Shown here one piece after another: positions 49,359 to 59,325 of a DNA stretch of 64,000 nucleotides (its first letter is position 1; each line of letters begins with the position of its first letter). The position numbers and the translations under genes are program-made. This DNA is from Cryptosporidium bovis (Eukaryota > Apicomplexa > Conoidasida > Eucoccidiorida > Cryptosporidiidae). The stretch is taken from assembly GCA_009768925.2 (NCBI GenBank), contig VHIT02000040.1, positions 1-64,000 on the forward strand. The letters are read 5' to 3'. The notes beneath the pieces were generated by a model. The model was given only the letters and a program-made list of their open reading frames with translations, did no database searches and was not told the origin of the DNA.

Positions 49359-49869
49359 CTAATTGGCACATTTGTGACAGTATTGCTCGTTGTTTTGCTG
49401 TTGGTTCTCATCACTGCGGCAGTGACAGTGGTGTACCTGTTGGTTTTCGTGTTGATGACAAAAATGTGAATTCTCTGCATGCTGAAATGCATGATTTTGG
49501 TGATGCAAGGAACAGTATGGTTGAGGAGGAACGTATGTCGGTGGTGGTATGTGTTGTTTAGAAGGAGCCTTGTTAAAATTCATTGATATATTTGAGTGAA
49601 AATCCCGCACTGCTTTCTCGTTTTCTATTGTATTTAATGTATCAATTAAACAAAAAATTAGTAGGTAAACAAATGATTTTTAATTAGTACATTACTGATT
49701 TTTACATCGGCATTCATGTTTCTCTATTTTTTAACTTACCACTGAATGATTTCGGTTTAGGTGTAAACTTATGAGAAGATCTCAATAACGTCCACAACAA
49801 GATGAAAAGTGAAATAAATAAAAACACTCCAAGTGTCACTATTACGGGAACTATCCAACTCGCCAACAT
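49359..49869 (-). CDS. Small one-pass membrane protein with His/Cys/Pro-rich tail, two exons
   Basis: 126 residues. Exon 1 49740-49869 and exon 2 49359-49609, with a 130-nt intron (GTAAGT...GCAG), join in phase: exon 1 ends after FTPKPKSFS and one G, and exon 2 continues VRDFHSN. Exon 1 encodes a membrane helix near the N-terminus (IVPVIVTLGVFLFISLFILL). The tail is Pro-rich then His/Cys/Gln-rich (PTYVPPQPYCSLHH, HHCHCRSDENQQQ, EQYCHKCAN), facing the cytosol if the short N-terminus is outside. His/Cys spacing could bind metal but fits no finger I know. No family recognised. The plus-strand frame over the same bases is a shadow. Confidence 0.62.
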
Positions 49870-50299
49870 TACTACTCTTGCTATTTATATATCATAGACT
49901 ATTGACATATATAAACTTTATCACCCCATGGCAATTTATATGTATTCTTCACCCCTTTAATAGACATAAACGTATATTTGACTAAATGATTAAAAGATAC
50001 GAGTGGGATAAAAGAGGGTAAAGGCAGGTACATACATTAGGAAAGAAAAATATAAGTAGCTTAAATATTGATATAAAGTTAAGAGATGTCGGTGAACAAT
50101 CAAAGTTTCCAAATTAGATTCTTACTTTTCTCCATGTGAAATTTCATGTTGTTAATATAGCTTTTCGAGATCACAATGGGGTGTTTAGAGGTAAATGTAG
50201 ATAACGCAGCGGTAGTTTACCAGTCGGAAGTTGTGTAAAGCTTGTTTACAAATGAGGTTTTTCAAGAAAGAGTCATTATTCTCGGGGGAAGTAATATGG
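49870..50299. other. Gap between membrane protein start and PRMT end
   Basis: About 430 bases upstream of the small membrane protein and downstream of PRMT. AT-rich with no clear motif or gene; the tiny plus-strand frame starting at 50176 is judged chance. Confidence 0.35.
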
Positions 50300-51274
50300 C
50301 TATTGTTGCATGAAGGCGTCTGAAACTTCAATAATAATGGTATAGCTACGTTTTGAAGCGTCTTTCTCCCTGAAAAAATGTGCGTAACACTTAAGACTAA
50401 GCCCTTTTTTTGCCTCTAAATGATCCTTGAATAGAGTTATTGTTTGTTTCCAGTGTGTCGGTCTGTTGTACGGGGAGGTGGATAGAATTGTGATATTATC
50501 ACCTTCTCCTGGGAAAGCAACATCGAACCATAATACAAACCCGTTTACAAATTCCGTATCATTTTTGACTGTAACGTTAAAGAATGTTTGAAAATCGTCT
50601 AAATCTTCTGTTTTAACTTTGTATAGGTCAATTTCAAAGAGTTTATCCGATGTGAAGTTATTGACGTTTTTTGATTCCACATTTAGGATAAGTGGCGACT
50701 TGAGATAGCCTGCAAGAACTAACTCTTTCATTGATGAATAATTAAAACCCTGGATGTTGTTCAAACTTTCAATATTCTCCACCCAAAAATCCTCAAGTTC
50801 CACAAGTGAGGCGTATATTGAGGCTTTGCAAGGAAACATGAGTCCCATATTCGGATCTAGCCACTTATCTCTAGCAAAAATAACGCTGTCTAGCATTCCC
50901 TCGTGAAGAAGGTAGAATCCCATCCATTCTGAAACTATAACGTCTACTTGCTGAACTGGTAACTCTACCTCCTCCACAACTCCATGAATTACTTTAATTT
51001 TATCGGATAAGTCGTTATCCTCTACTATCTTTCTTGCAAGCAGTGATACCTTACTTCCGTCAATGGCATAAACCATTTCCGCTCCGAACTTTGCTGCTAG
51101 CAAAGAGAGAATTCCAGTTCCACAGCCAACATCGAGTACAATCTTTCCTTTAATTAGCTCTCTGTTGTTCTCAAACGCTTTTCTGTATGATTCAACTCTT
51201 TCCTCATCCTGTAGCATCAATTGGTGAACCAACAAATCGTCGTAACTTCTCGAGTAGTTGTCAAGAGAAGTCAT
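50300..51274 (-). CDS. Type I protein arginine methyltransferase (PRMT1/3/6-like)
   Basis: 324 residues from ATG at 51272-51274; the open frame goes to 51301 but only over a TTG. SAM-binding motif I VLDVGCGTGILSLLAAKFGA, post-I YAIDGS, the double-E loop SEWMGFYLLHEGML (both Glu present), and the THW loop (RPTHWKQTI) are all readable. These features belong to enzymes that form asymmetric dimethylarginine. The protein is near the minimal catalytic size (PRMT1 about 350). No N-terminal zinc finger as in PRMT3. Apicomplexan PRMT1-like enzymes act on RNA-binding proteins and histones. Its divergent neighbour is the M1 aminopeptidase. Confidence 0.93.
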   Translation of the reverse strand: MTSLDNYSRSYDDLLVHQLMLQDEERVESYRKAFENNRELIKGKIVLDVGCGTGILSLLAAKFGAEMVYAIDGSKVSLLARKIVEDNDLSDKIKVIHGVVEEVELPVQQVDVIVSEWMGFYLLHEGMLDSVIFARDKWLDPNMGLMFPCKASIYASLVELEDFWVENIESLNNIQGFNYSSMKELVLAGYLKSPLILNVESKNVNNFTSDKLFEIDLYKVKTEDLDDFQTFFNVTVKNDTEFVNGFVLWFDVAFPGEGDNITILSTSPYNRPTHWKQTITLFKDHLEAKKGLSLKCYAHFFREKDASKRSYTIIIEVSDAFMQQ

Positions 51275-51857
51275 TTGAAATCGAAACTGAAAAAAACCCA
51301 AAATCTGGAGAATTAATGAGATACAAGATGAAAAGAAGGTGAAAAAGCTAAAAATTTAAGTGTCAGATATTGGCGGACCGAAAAGGAGATAGGATTCCGA
51401 AAAGTTAGCAGGTCAGCCCCACTGAAACTAAGGAGAAACACACAATCTGAAATCAAACCAAATACCATAACCTAAAAATGCCAAAAGGTACGTTATAATC
51501 ACAACTATATCCTGTCTCACATAAAAACCACAGAACATTACATAAGGTTAATGAGTTACTCGAGACATTTGGCGGAATTTTGGGGTAAGTACCATCCTTC
51601 GTAGATCACATACACCAAATGTGGCGGTAACATATCCAAATAGAGACAATAAGTGTGATGAATAGATATATTAATTGGTGAGAGTAAAAAGTAAGTTTCT
51701 ACAGTGAAGAAACAGTGTAGCAAGAGTCGATTTTTTTTTGTGTAAGCAAAGCAAAGTTAAGATATAGCAAGAGAGATAAGCTAATTTCTTATTTGACGGT
51801 TTTCCATAAAACACTTACCAACTGATAATTCTAAGGTTCAAGTAGATTTGAAAAAAA
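51275..51857. other. Divergent region between PRMT and M1 aminopeptidase
   Basis: About 580 bases. Holds ATTTGGCGGAA at 51567-51576 and a possible tiny spliced gene at 51478-51604 (separate entry). The rest is AT-rich promoter sequence. Confidence 0.45.
51478..51604 (+). CDS. Possible 26-residue spliced micro-gene, uncertain
   Basis: ATG CCA AAA G at 51478-51487 is followed by a 46-nt candidate intron (GTACGT...CCACAG, 51488-51533) and a second exon to a TAG at 51602-51604. The join is in phase and gives a 26-residue basic/aromatic peptide (MPKEHYIRLMSYSRHLAEFW then GKYHPS). A GTAAGT near its end could also be a donor. I recognise no protein. It may be part of the 5' leader of the aminopeptidase gene. 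Confidence 0.25.
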
Positions 51858-54665
51858 ATGGGAAACATTATAGGAAAGTGTGGTTGCAGTGAGATAACGT
51901 GTAATTTGAATGCAATTAGGGGCGTAAATAATAACAAACGCATCTTCAGAAAGGACTATAGAATTCCAGAATTTTTGATAGAGTTAGTTGAATTGGAAAT
52001 TAGCATTAGGGATGGGTCCACCATAGTTTCGTCAAAGATAATAATGAGAAGAAATCCAAAGTCCAATTTCAAAGGTGATTTGTCTTTGGATGGTGATTGC
52101 TTGAAATTGGTATCCGTTAAGTTGAACGGTGGGATTCTTGAAAAAAACCTTTACAAAGGTTATTTCCAACCAGATGGCCCTGATGGTAGATTGGTAATTA
52201 CAAGTAGTTTACTTCCATCTAAAGACCAACAGTTTACCTTGGAAACGGTCGTTGAGATATGCCCAGAAACGAATACTAAAAACATGGGTCTTTATTATTC
52301 AGGTGGAGTTTATTCCACACAATGTGAATCAAACGGATTTAGGAGAATTACCTTCTTTTTAGATCGTCCAGATGTAATGTGCAAGTTTAGAGTTAGACTA
52401 GAAGCTGACAAAGCTAAGTGTCCTGTACTACTATCAAATGGTAATTTACTGGAAAAAGGTCAAGTTCAAGGCGAAGATAATCGCCATTATGTAATATATG
52501 TGGACCCATTCCCAAAACCGTCATATTTATTTGCAGTAGTTGCAGGAGTATTGGGAAATCTAGAAGATAAGTTCGTAACAAGGTCGGGAAAGACTGTGAA
52601 GCTCTTTGTTTACAGTGAGCCAAAATACGTCGATAGACTTCAATTAGCAATGGAATCATTAAAACTAGCTATGAAATGGGATGAGGATCGCTTTGGTCTG
52701 GAGTATGATCTGGAGGTATTCAATATTGTTGCAGTTGAGTCATTTAACTTTGGTGCTATGGAAAATAAAAGTTTAAATATCTTCAATTGTTCTTGTTTAC
52801 TGGCATCTGAGCACTTGACTACTGATGGAATATTTACCACTATTCTCTCAATTGTAGGACATGAATATTTCCACAACTACACTGGCAATCGTGTTACCTG
52901 CAGGGATTGGTTCCAACTTACCCTGAAAGAAGGATTGACTGTTTATAGGGATCAGGAATTTTCAAGGGATTGTGTAGATAGATTGTCTGAACTCTTGGGA
53001 GAAATAGAAGTACTTAAGAATTATCAATTCGTTGAGGACTCTGGGCCACTTGCACATCCAATTCGTCCAGATTCAATAGTGTCAACAAATAACCTTTATA
53101 CATCAACAGTTTATAGAAAAGGAGCTGAGGTTGTGAGAATGTATGAGACAATTTTGGGACGCGAGGGATTCAGAAGAGGTATGGATCTTTATTTTGCTCG
53201 TCATGACGGTCAGGCTGTCACTTGCGACGATTTTAGAAGTGCAATGGCCGATGCAAACAACTATGACTTTACTCAATTTGAGCGTTGGTATGACCAAGCG
53301 GGTACTCCAGAGGTTGAGGTTGTCTCGATAGACCATAATAAAATCGATAAAACATGTTCGATTACTCTTCGTCAACGTTGCAGTCCAACTCCTGGGCAGT
53401 CAAAGAAAAGACCGTTTTACATTCCCGTTGTGGTTGGATTATTGGGCAAAGAGTCATGTAAAGAAATACGGCCATCTGAGACATTGATTTTGAAGGAACA
53501 GCAACAGACCTTTGTTTTAGATAATGTTTGGGAAACTCCAATTGCGTCAATCTTAAGAGGATTCTCAGCTCCAGTTAACCTCAGATTCAACACTCCGCGT
53601 TCAGATGAGGATTTAGCATTTCTACTTGCATATGACACTGACGAATATAATAGATATGATGCAGCTCAGACCCTCTTTAAAAAGATTCTTGTCCAAGTTG
53701 CAACTAGAGCCTCCGAGAGGGACTCGCCGGAACTGCTTGTTAATGAACTTTTATCAGAAACTATTTTGAACTGTTTCGACTCATTCATTAGCAAGATAAG
53801 AACATCCAAAAACACAAATGGAACCATTTCTCCGGTTGTAGCTGCTTACGCATTGAGAATGCCAAGTTACAAGCAAATTTTGTCCTCAATAAGTGAACCT
53901 AACTTTGACAACATTGTCGGAGCCTTCAGAGCATTGGGAACCATTTTCTCCACCAGATACAGCACACAATTCATTAACTTATTTAATACATTAACAGATG
54001 ATCTCAAGAAGTTGCCTTCTCAAAGTCCATTCATTGTGGGTAAGGGAGTTAATGTCGAGGTAATAATGATTAGAAAACTATTGAATTTGTTATTGGATTA
54101 CATTTCAAAAGTAGACCCGGTACTCACAACAAAATTAGGATTTGAACAGTTCAATAGTTTCAATTATATGACGAGTAAACTAGGGTCCATTTCTGCGATG
54201 TTATTCTCTAATCCTGACTCAAGCGAGTGTAGGGAAGCATTGGATTCCTTGTTGGAAGCAACAACTGATGATGTGTCCACACTGCATCAATACTTTACCA
54301 TACAAGCCAGTTGCCCCTTACCAGACACTGTTGAGAGAGTGATTTCCCTTTACAAATCCAATCCTCAATTCATTAAGTATAAGGAAAACCCAACAATATT
54401 TTCGTCATTGGTTGGTGCTTTCTCTTCCAATTTTGTTGCATTTAACAGAGAGGACGGACTTGGATACTCATTTGTTGCTGATGCAATCATTGAAATGGAC
54501 AAAATAAATCCAATGTCAGCTGCGAATAAAGCAAGGTCGTTTACCAGTGTAGTGAAGCTTGATGGAAGGAGGAAGGAGTTAATTAAGCAGAATGTTGAGA
54601 GAATTTTAAGTACTCCTGGAATTTCTGACGATACAAGTGAGATTTTAAAGTCAATTACCTTTTAA
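51858..54665 (+). CDS. M1-family zinc aminopeptidase (aminopeptidase N type)
   Basis: 935 residues. The exopeptidase motif GAMEN is at 299-303. The zinc site HExxH-(18)-E is His335, Glu336, His339 and Glu358 (HEYFH...KEG). The layout (beta-saddle N-domain, catalytic domain, then long helical C-terminal domain) is that of E. coli PepN and Plasmodium M1, which trim short peptides, releasing basic and hydrophobic residues. The N-terminus reads MGNIIGKCGC: Gly2, small residue at 6 and Lys7 fit N-myristoylation, with Cys at 8 and 10 as palmitoyl sites. That suggests attachment to a membrane, unlike the Plasmodium enzyme, which carries a targeting peptide. Single exon. Confidence 0.94.
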   Translation: MGNIIGKCGCSEITCNLNAIRGVNNNKRIFRKDYRIPEFLIELVELEISIRDGSTIVSSKIIMRRNPKSNFKGDLSLDGDCLKLVSVKLNGGILEKNLYKGYFQPDGPDGRLVITSSLLPSKDQQFTLETVVEICPETNTKNMGLYYSGGVYSTQCESNGFRRITFFLDRPDVMCKFRVRLEADKAKCPVLLSNGNLLEKGQVQGEDNRHYVIYVDPFPKPSYLFAVVAGVLGNLEDKFVTRSGKTVKLFVYSEPKYVDRLQLAMESLKLAMKWDEDRFGLEYDLEVFNIVAVESFNFGAMENKSLNIFNCSCLLASEHLTTDGIFTTILSIVGHEYFHNYTGNRVTCRDWFQLTLKEGLTVYRDQEFSRDCVDRLSELLGEIEVLKNYQFVEDSGPLAHPIRPDSIVSTNNLYTSTVYRKGAEVVRMYETILGREGFRRGMDLYFARHDGQAVTCDDFRSAMADANNYDFTQFERWYDQAGTPEVEVVSIDHNKIDKTCSITLRQRCSPTPGQSKKRPFYIPVVVGLLGKESCKEIRPSETLILKEQQQTFVLDNVWETPIASILRGFSAPVNLRFNTPRSDEDLAFLLAYDTDEYNRYDAAQTLFKKILVQVATRASERDSPELLVNELLSETILNCFDSFISKIRTSKNTNGTISPVVAAYALRMPSYKQILSSISEPNFDNIVGAFRALGTIFSTRYSTQFINLFNTLTDDLKKLPSQSPFIVGKGVNVEVIMIRKLLNLLLDYISKVDPVLTTKLGFEQFNSFNYMTSKLGSISAMLFSNPDSSECREALDSLLEATTDDVSTLHQYFTIQASCPLPDTVERVISLYKSNPQFIKYKENPTIFSSLVGAFSSNFVAFNREDGLGYSFVADAIIEMDKINPMSAANKARSFTSVVKLDGRRKELIKQNVERILSTPGISDDTSEILKSITF

Positions 54666-55362
54666 GCATGTGATGACGGTATTGTTTTATCGGTCCTTCA
54701 TGCTCACTGAGTGTTTTTTAGAAACAAATGCTTAATTCAAGGATTCTTTTTTCTTTCATTGTTTTGAAGATAGACAAATAATATAATGCGTTTGAGACAC
54801 TCTTTTCCTACTGTTTTACTCTTTTGTATAACTTTAATATTTGTTTATTCCTTATAACGGTTATTAAAGCCCTTGTTTTAACTTTCTATGCATTAAAAAT
54901 TTCATTTTCCTTGACATAAGTGGGCCGATTGCCACCAAATTGGGAAGGCGCCATACGCATGGGACGGCATATAGTAAGTTGGCCATGTTCAACACTGCAT
55001 GCAATAAGTTTGCATCTGCATGTAAATCACCGTTGAATTGATGGCTTACATGCAAATAAATGAACACCGACAAAACAATATTTAAAATATTTGAATTGTC
55101 TAAGTTTTTGTATTTTTAATGTGTGTATTTTGTTGTTAATAACCCTTTGTGGTTAACAGTAGAATTTTTTTCCTTTCAGAGTTGAATAGTGAAAAAGGTT
55201 ACTCGCGAGTAGTGAGAACTCGGTTGTGCAGAATAAAGGTGAGATGAAGAGAACATTCTGACAAAAGGACAAACAAGTGCACACCCAAAATAAAACAAGC
55301 AAACAATAATATTAAACAAGTAACCAGCTAAATTTGCGACTGGAGAATTTTGAGAGAGCAAG
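54666..55362. other. Convergent 3' region with TGCATGCA site
   Basis: About 700 bases between two stop codons. TGCATGCA at 54996-55003 and GGCGCC near 54948-54953 occur in a GC-richer patch (54920-55025). A frame on the minus strand (54864-55073) exists but has no recognisable protein. A noncoding transcript is possible. Confidence 0.4.
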
Positions 55363-58158
55363 TTAGGTGTTTGTGCTCAAGTATGAATATAATATTCCCT
55401 GGACGAAGTCATTTTGGGAATGCAAAGCCTTTGCAAATATTTCCTTATTTGAATTCAAGTAAATTGACTGTATAGTACTTCTTAATAACGGTGAAATCAA
55501 TTCAAAATAATTCGATTTGGGATTTAAAACCGACTGAAGAGAAGAAATGAGATCAAGCATTTGTTTGATATTAGAAGCATCAACTATTGTTGGCTTTATT
55601 TTAATGGCAAAACATATTCCTTGTATAGCACTCATTTTTTCTGCATCATTTCTAACAGTAGAAAGTATTTCAAATATTTGACCCAAACAAAAGGATATCT
55701 TTGGGTTTGATTTTTCCGGAAACAAAGCAGAAGTTCTTCCAAGAGTAATACAAATGTTAATTGCAAGATTGTTGGTTTGAGTATTGGTATCATTATTTAC
55801 GGGAATTCTTGAAATTAATGTATCTAGAATTGGGTCCAACAATTGTTCAATACATGGTCTTGTTTCAGAACTAGAGTGAGCAATCATTTCACCTAATGCC
55901 CAAGCAGCATTATTGGATATACCTATATTAGTGTCATTAATGTTAATGATTGTAATTTGCAATATCTCGGAAAAAACCGGTTTTATAATATTCATATCAT
56001 CACCACCATACTTAGCCAAGTCACCTAAACAAGCAAAAACACTTTGTTTAACGTTTGGGAATCTGTCATATCTTGAAAACACTTGTATATATCCCAAGAA
56101 ATTGCACCTTTTAAGTACCGGAATAGATTCAAATCTAATGGACTCTACTATTGAACTAACGAGATCCAAAGCACATTCAATGACTTCTGGAATGCCATTG
56201 CACGAATCGTCTGCATCTTTTGTTAAGTTAACAGCCGAGTAAAGATTGTTAGAAATACAGTGTTCGAGTACCGGTTCTGCAAACTTTGATACACCAGGTC
56301 CAATTACAGTAAATATCTTGGATATTGCATCCATCGATCCAATTAAACATGGGTGTTCAACAGGAAAAGTCTTCCATTTCTCAATTAAAAGTGGTATTAG
56401 ATTATTCTCGAATTTTTGATTATATACACTTGGTCCAACAGAAAAACACAAAGTTGATATTGTATCGCATAAAATAAGTAAATTTCTGTATTGATAAGTT
56501 ACAAGAGCTCTTGATATTGTTTCAATGATTTCATCTAAAAATGGTATAAGTGATAAAGATTGAGTAGAGTCTTCGATAAATGTAGCTGTTGCTGAACAAG
56601 CAGCTTCCTCAACTCTTTTATTCGGATCTAATACGCGTGTCAAGAGCGCCCTTACAGCATCTGATAGAATTGGTTGCCCTTGCTGATGTGCCAGCCAAGG
56701 GGCGAATCTGGAAATACACCAACATGATATGCTTCTAATTAATGGTTTACTATCATTTGTGAGCCTAAATAAGTAATTCAGCACCTTTGGTAAAAATGGG
56801 GAAAGACCTCCCAAACAACCCCTTGCTATTGCTCCAAGAGCCAATACTGCACTTTCTTGTTTTTCCCAATCTTGATTTTGAAGCCTATTTTCAATTAAAG
56901 GAAGTAAGTCTTTGAGTATCTCGTTGCCAAAAACAACAGAAATGTGATCTAGAGCAAGAGCTGATGCTTTTCTGACGGTCCATTGATTACCCCATGCGCC
57001 TATTTCAACTTCGTCATCGTCGTCACCATTGCCTCCACGCCCTTGATGGAATCTCGGGCCCATTGAATGTTGATCGTCTTCAACCTTATCCTCAAAGTGA
57101 GAAGGGTCCATTTCAATATAATCAAAATCCGTGAATATTGCATTATCTAATAGGCAAATAAGAAGTCTTGGAAGAAAAGGTCTTAAATAACTTGCTCCTT
57201 TTTCATTTCTGAGATAAATTGGCCAAAATTCAAGGCTCTCAAGTCTAAGATTATAAGAATCAGCGTTATTATCTTCGCAGCAACAGAGTATAAAGTCAAT
57301 AATAACCGAAACTCCCGAACTGTCAATAATTGAATCAGGATCATCTTCGATAATTGTAATAATACCAATTACAACTAAAATTCTAATTCTCTTGCTTTCT
57401 TGTTTAGCCATAATACCAATAATTTGCCAATACGAATTAAATAAGTCGTTCAGCGGCTGATTTTTTGTAAATAAGTGGTGTTGAGCATACAAAGTTATGC
57501 ATTTAAGACTATAATATACGGCAGCTTCATTACTACTAAGAACTTGATGCAAACCTTGGCATATCGTAAATAATTTTGGAAGTATTATTTGTTTAGATAC
57601 TTCAATAAAAGATCCAAGCCTTTGTTTGGACTCGAAAGACACCGCAGAATTCTCGCCAAGGCAGAATTCCAATTCATCTTCACAGATTTTATACAAACAG
57701 TCAAAAGCACCATCTATACTGTCATGAGTAGCCATGTCAACAAGTTGCGACAAATAGTGCAAAAATTCAACAAGAAATGGCTTGCCTTGTTTCATGTTTA
57801 CAAAGTTAGTTACTATTGTTCCTGCAGTGGACCTGATTAACTTTTGCGAATCATTCAAAGCAGTTAAAGATGCTCTTTTTATATATTCAAGTTGTTCAGG
57901 AGAGTTTGGAATTCCATATTGAAGTAGGTAGTTTTTCAAGAGCAAACCTGCTCTCTGACGCACGTCAACTCCCTCATTATTGAGCTCGGAGAATATCAAA
58001 GCAAAGTAACACGATGCGTCATTCGAAGAATTCACAAAGGAATTTAGTGCATTTGTAACCTGCAACTGGACATTACTGTCAGGAGAGTCTGCTTGTTTCA
58101 AAATGTTAAGCACTTCTTGACATCTTATCACATCTGACTTCCATTGTGTAGATGACAT
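55363..58158 (-). CDS. Transportin-type importin beta (karyopherin beta2)
   Basis: 931 residues against about 890 for human transportin 1. HEAT repeats run throughout. Family landmarks: the N-terminal LKQADSPDSNVQLQVTNAL, GLLLKNYL, LIRSTAGTIVTNF, DGAFDCLYKICED, an acidic loop (GGNGDDDDEVEIGAWG) that in transportin releases cargo upon RanGTP binding, WTVRKASALALD after it, and WEKQESAVLALGAIARGCL then LPFLPKV-like text. It would import PY-NLS cargo such as RNA-binding proteins. Start ATG at 58156-58158. Single exon. Confidence 0.93.
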   Translation of the reverse strand: MSSTQWKSDVIRCQEVLNILKQADSPDSNVQLQVTNALNSFVNSSNDASCYFALIFSELNNEGVDVRQRAGLLLKNYLLQYGIPNSPEQLEYIKRASLTALNDSQKLIRSTAGTIVTNFVNMKQGKPFLVEFLHYLSQLVDMATHDSIDGAFDCLYKICEDELEFCLGENSAVSFESKQRLGSFIEVSKQIILPKLFTICQGLHQVLSSNEAAVYYSLKCITLYAQHHLFTKNQPLNDLFNSYWQIIGIMAKQESKRIRILVVIGIITIIEDDPDSIIDSSGVSVIIDFILCCCEDNNADSYNLRLESLEFWPIYLRNEKGASYLRPFLPRLLICLLDNAIFTDFDYIEMDPSHFEDKVEDDQHSMGPRFHQGRGGNGDDDDEVEIGAWGNQWTVRKASALALDHISVVFGNEILKDLLPLIENRLQNQDWEKQESAVLALGAIARGCLGGLSPFLPKVLNYLFRLTNDSKPLIRSISCWCISRFAPWLAHQQGQPILSDAVRALLTRVLDPNKRVEEAACSATATFIEDSTQSLSLIPFLDEIIETISRALVTYQYRNLLILCDTISTLCFSVGPSVYNQKFENNLIPLLIEKWKTFPVEHPCLIGSMDAISKIFTVIGPGVSKFAEPVLEHCISNNLYSAVNLTKDADDSCNGIPEVIECALDLVSSIVESIRFESIPVLKRCNFLGYIQVFSRYDRFPNVKQSVFACLGDLAKYGGDDMNIIKPVFSEILQITIININDTNIGISNNAAWALGEMIAHSSSETRPCIEQLLDPILDTLISRIPVNNDTNTQTNNLAINICITLGRTSALFPEKSNPKISFCLGQIFEILSTVRNDAEKMSAIQGICFAIKIKPTIVDASNIKQMLDLISSLQSVLNPKSNYFELISPLLRSTIQSIYLNSNKEIFAKALHSQNDFVQGILYSYLSTNT

Positions 58159-59325
58159 CTATCTCAGAAACGGCAAGCTTTTTTTACTTTATGGTTTCCT
58201 TAAGCCAACTCGATAATCAATATATTAATTATACACAAGTCTTCAAGGGGGAGAAGAGTGAGCACTCTTACTGGGTTAAAACCGGCGACTCCCCTTGTTC
58301 TTTTTTCTCACTAGCACTTATCTTCACTACTACTAGTGCCTTAAGATCTTTCTTTCTTTCAGAAAGGGAAAATGCGTACAAATAAAATATCAAGTCCCGT
58401 CTACAATATATTAATTACTTTGGTTTCAATTAGGGTATTCAACCAAAATTGGGCTTGGCGGCACTTATGTTTTGCCCATATTATTGGTGATAAAGATAAT
58501 GATTAAGAATGTAAATGTGCATCCAAAGCAATGAAGTGGACAATTAAAATGGAGTAAAGGTAGGAATAGAAGTTCGAATAAGGGTATAGTGTGAAAGATG
58601 AAAAACTATCAATTGTTGCTTTTCTGAACTGTAAACTAGTTTCCCGAGTCAATGTGTTGTGCCACTTGTACATTGGTCATTTAGTAGTGAAGAGGGCTCA
58701 AACACATGAAAGCAAACGATTTCTTACTGTAGGCACACTATATATATATTATCAATTGTGTAGTACATAGATGGACGTCCTTTAGTAGAGAAATGGTGGC
58801 AGGCGCAGGAATGGAGCTAGAATTTGAAAGAAGGAAAAGGGAAGGAATTGTATTTTTACCACCTTAATATTCGCCTCTCTTCAATATAAAAAAGAATAAC
58901 TACTTTTAATACAAGTCATGTTTTGCATGTCATGCAATTTTATAACGGGTGAGTAATGTTTGGGCGGGAGGTCTCTTTTTATAATATAGGGTGATTATTA
59001 TTGCGTCTCTTGTAATGAGACAAGAAATAAATAATAAATGTATGTAAAATAAACAACAATATATATAGGTCAAATAAAAGTAGTAGCAATAGCCACAAAA
59101 CGCTATTTATTGGGCGTATAATATAAATAATAAAATACAATCATTTCAAATTTAACTAGGGCGTCGCGAATAAATAAGAATCAGGAAAGCGGTTAGGCTA
59201 AAAGGTAATAGTCGTTCAAATTCCATATAAATCAGGCGAGGACAAAGGTACCAAAAAGATAAGTAGTAGATAACAGGAAGAATTATAGTTTTATTTTTTT
59301 ACTTGGAGTTGTAAAGTAAATCAAT
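58159..59325. other. Long divergent promoter region of transportin and RPL17
   Basis: About 1170 bases, the longest gap in the window. It holds a E2F-like site TTTGGGCGGGAG at 58959-58970, GCATG-rich bases near 58923-58936, and (TA)n at 58741-58750. Short frames (58152-58385) are not gene-like. I see no RNA gene. Confidence 0.45.
58959..58970. promoter_or_regulatory. E2F-like motif TTTGGGCGGGAG
   Basis: GC-rich box, in a very AT-rich background, 356 bases before RPL17. The palindromic core resembles E2F sites. Confidence 0.35.

Noticed and set aside
49194..49469. Plus-strand frame of 91 codons with a hydrophobic end
   Set aside because: It begins at TTG, has no ATG near its start, and lies antisense to exon 2 of the spliced membrane protein, whose junction and composition are better supported.
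50176..50238. Short frame starting MGCLE in the 49870-50299 gap
   Set aside because: Only 20 residues; the myristoylation-like start is likely chance.
54864..55073. Minus-strand frame of 69 codons in the 54666-55362 gap
   Set aside because: No family motif and unusual codon mix; it lies between two stop codons where a 3' UTR or noncoding transcript is more likely.
58152..58385. Plus-strand frame overlapping the transportin start
   Set aside because: It overlaps the start codon of transportin on the opposite strand and has no recognisable content.
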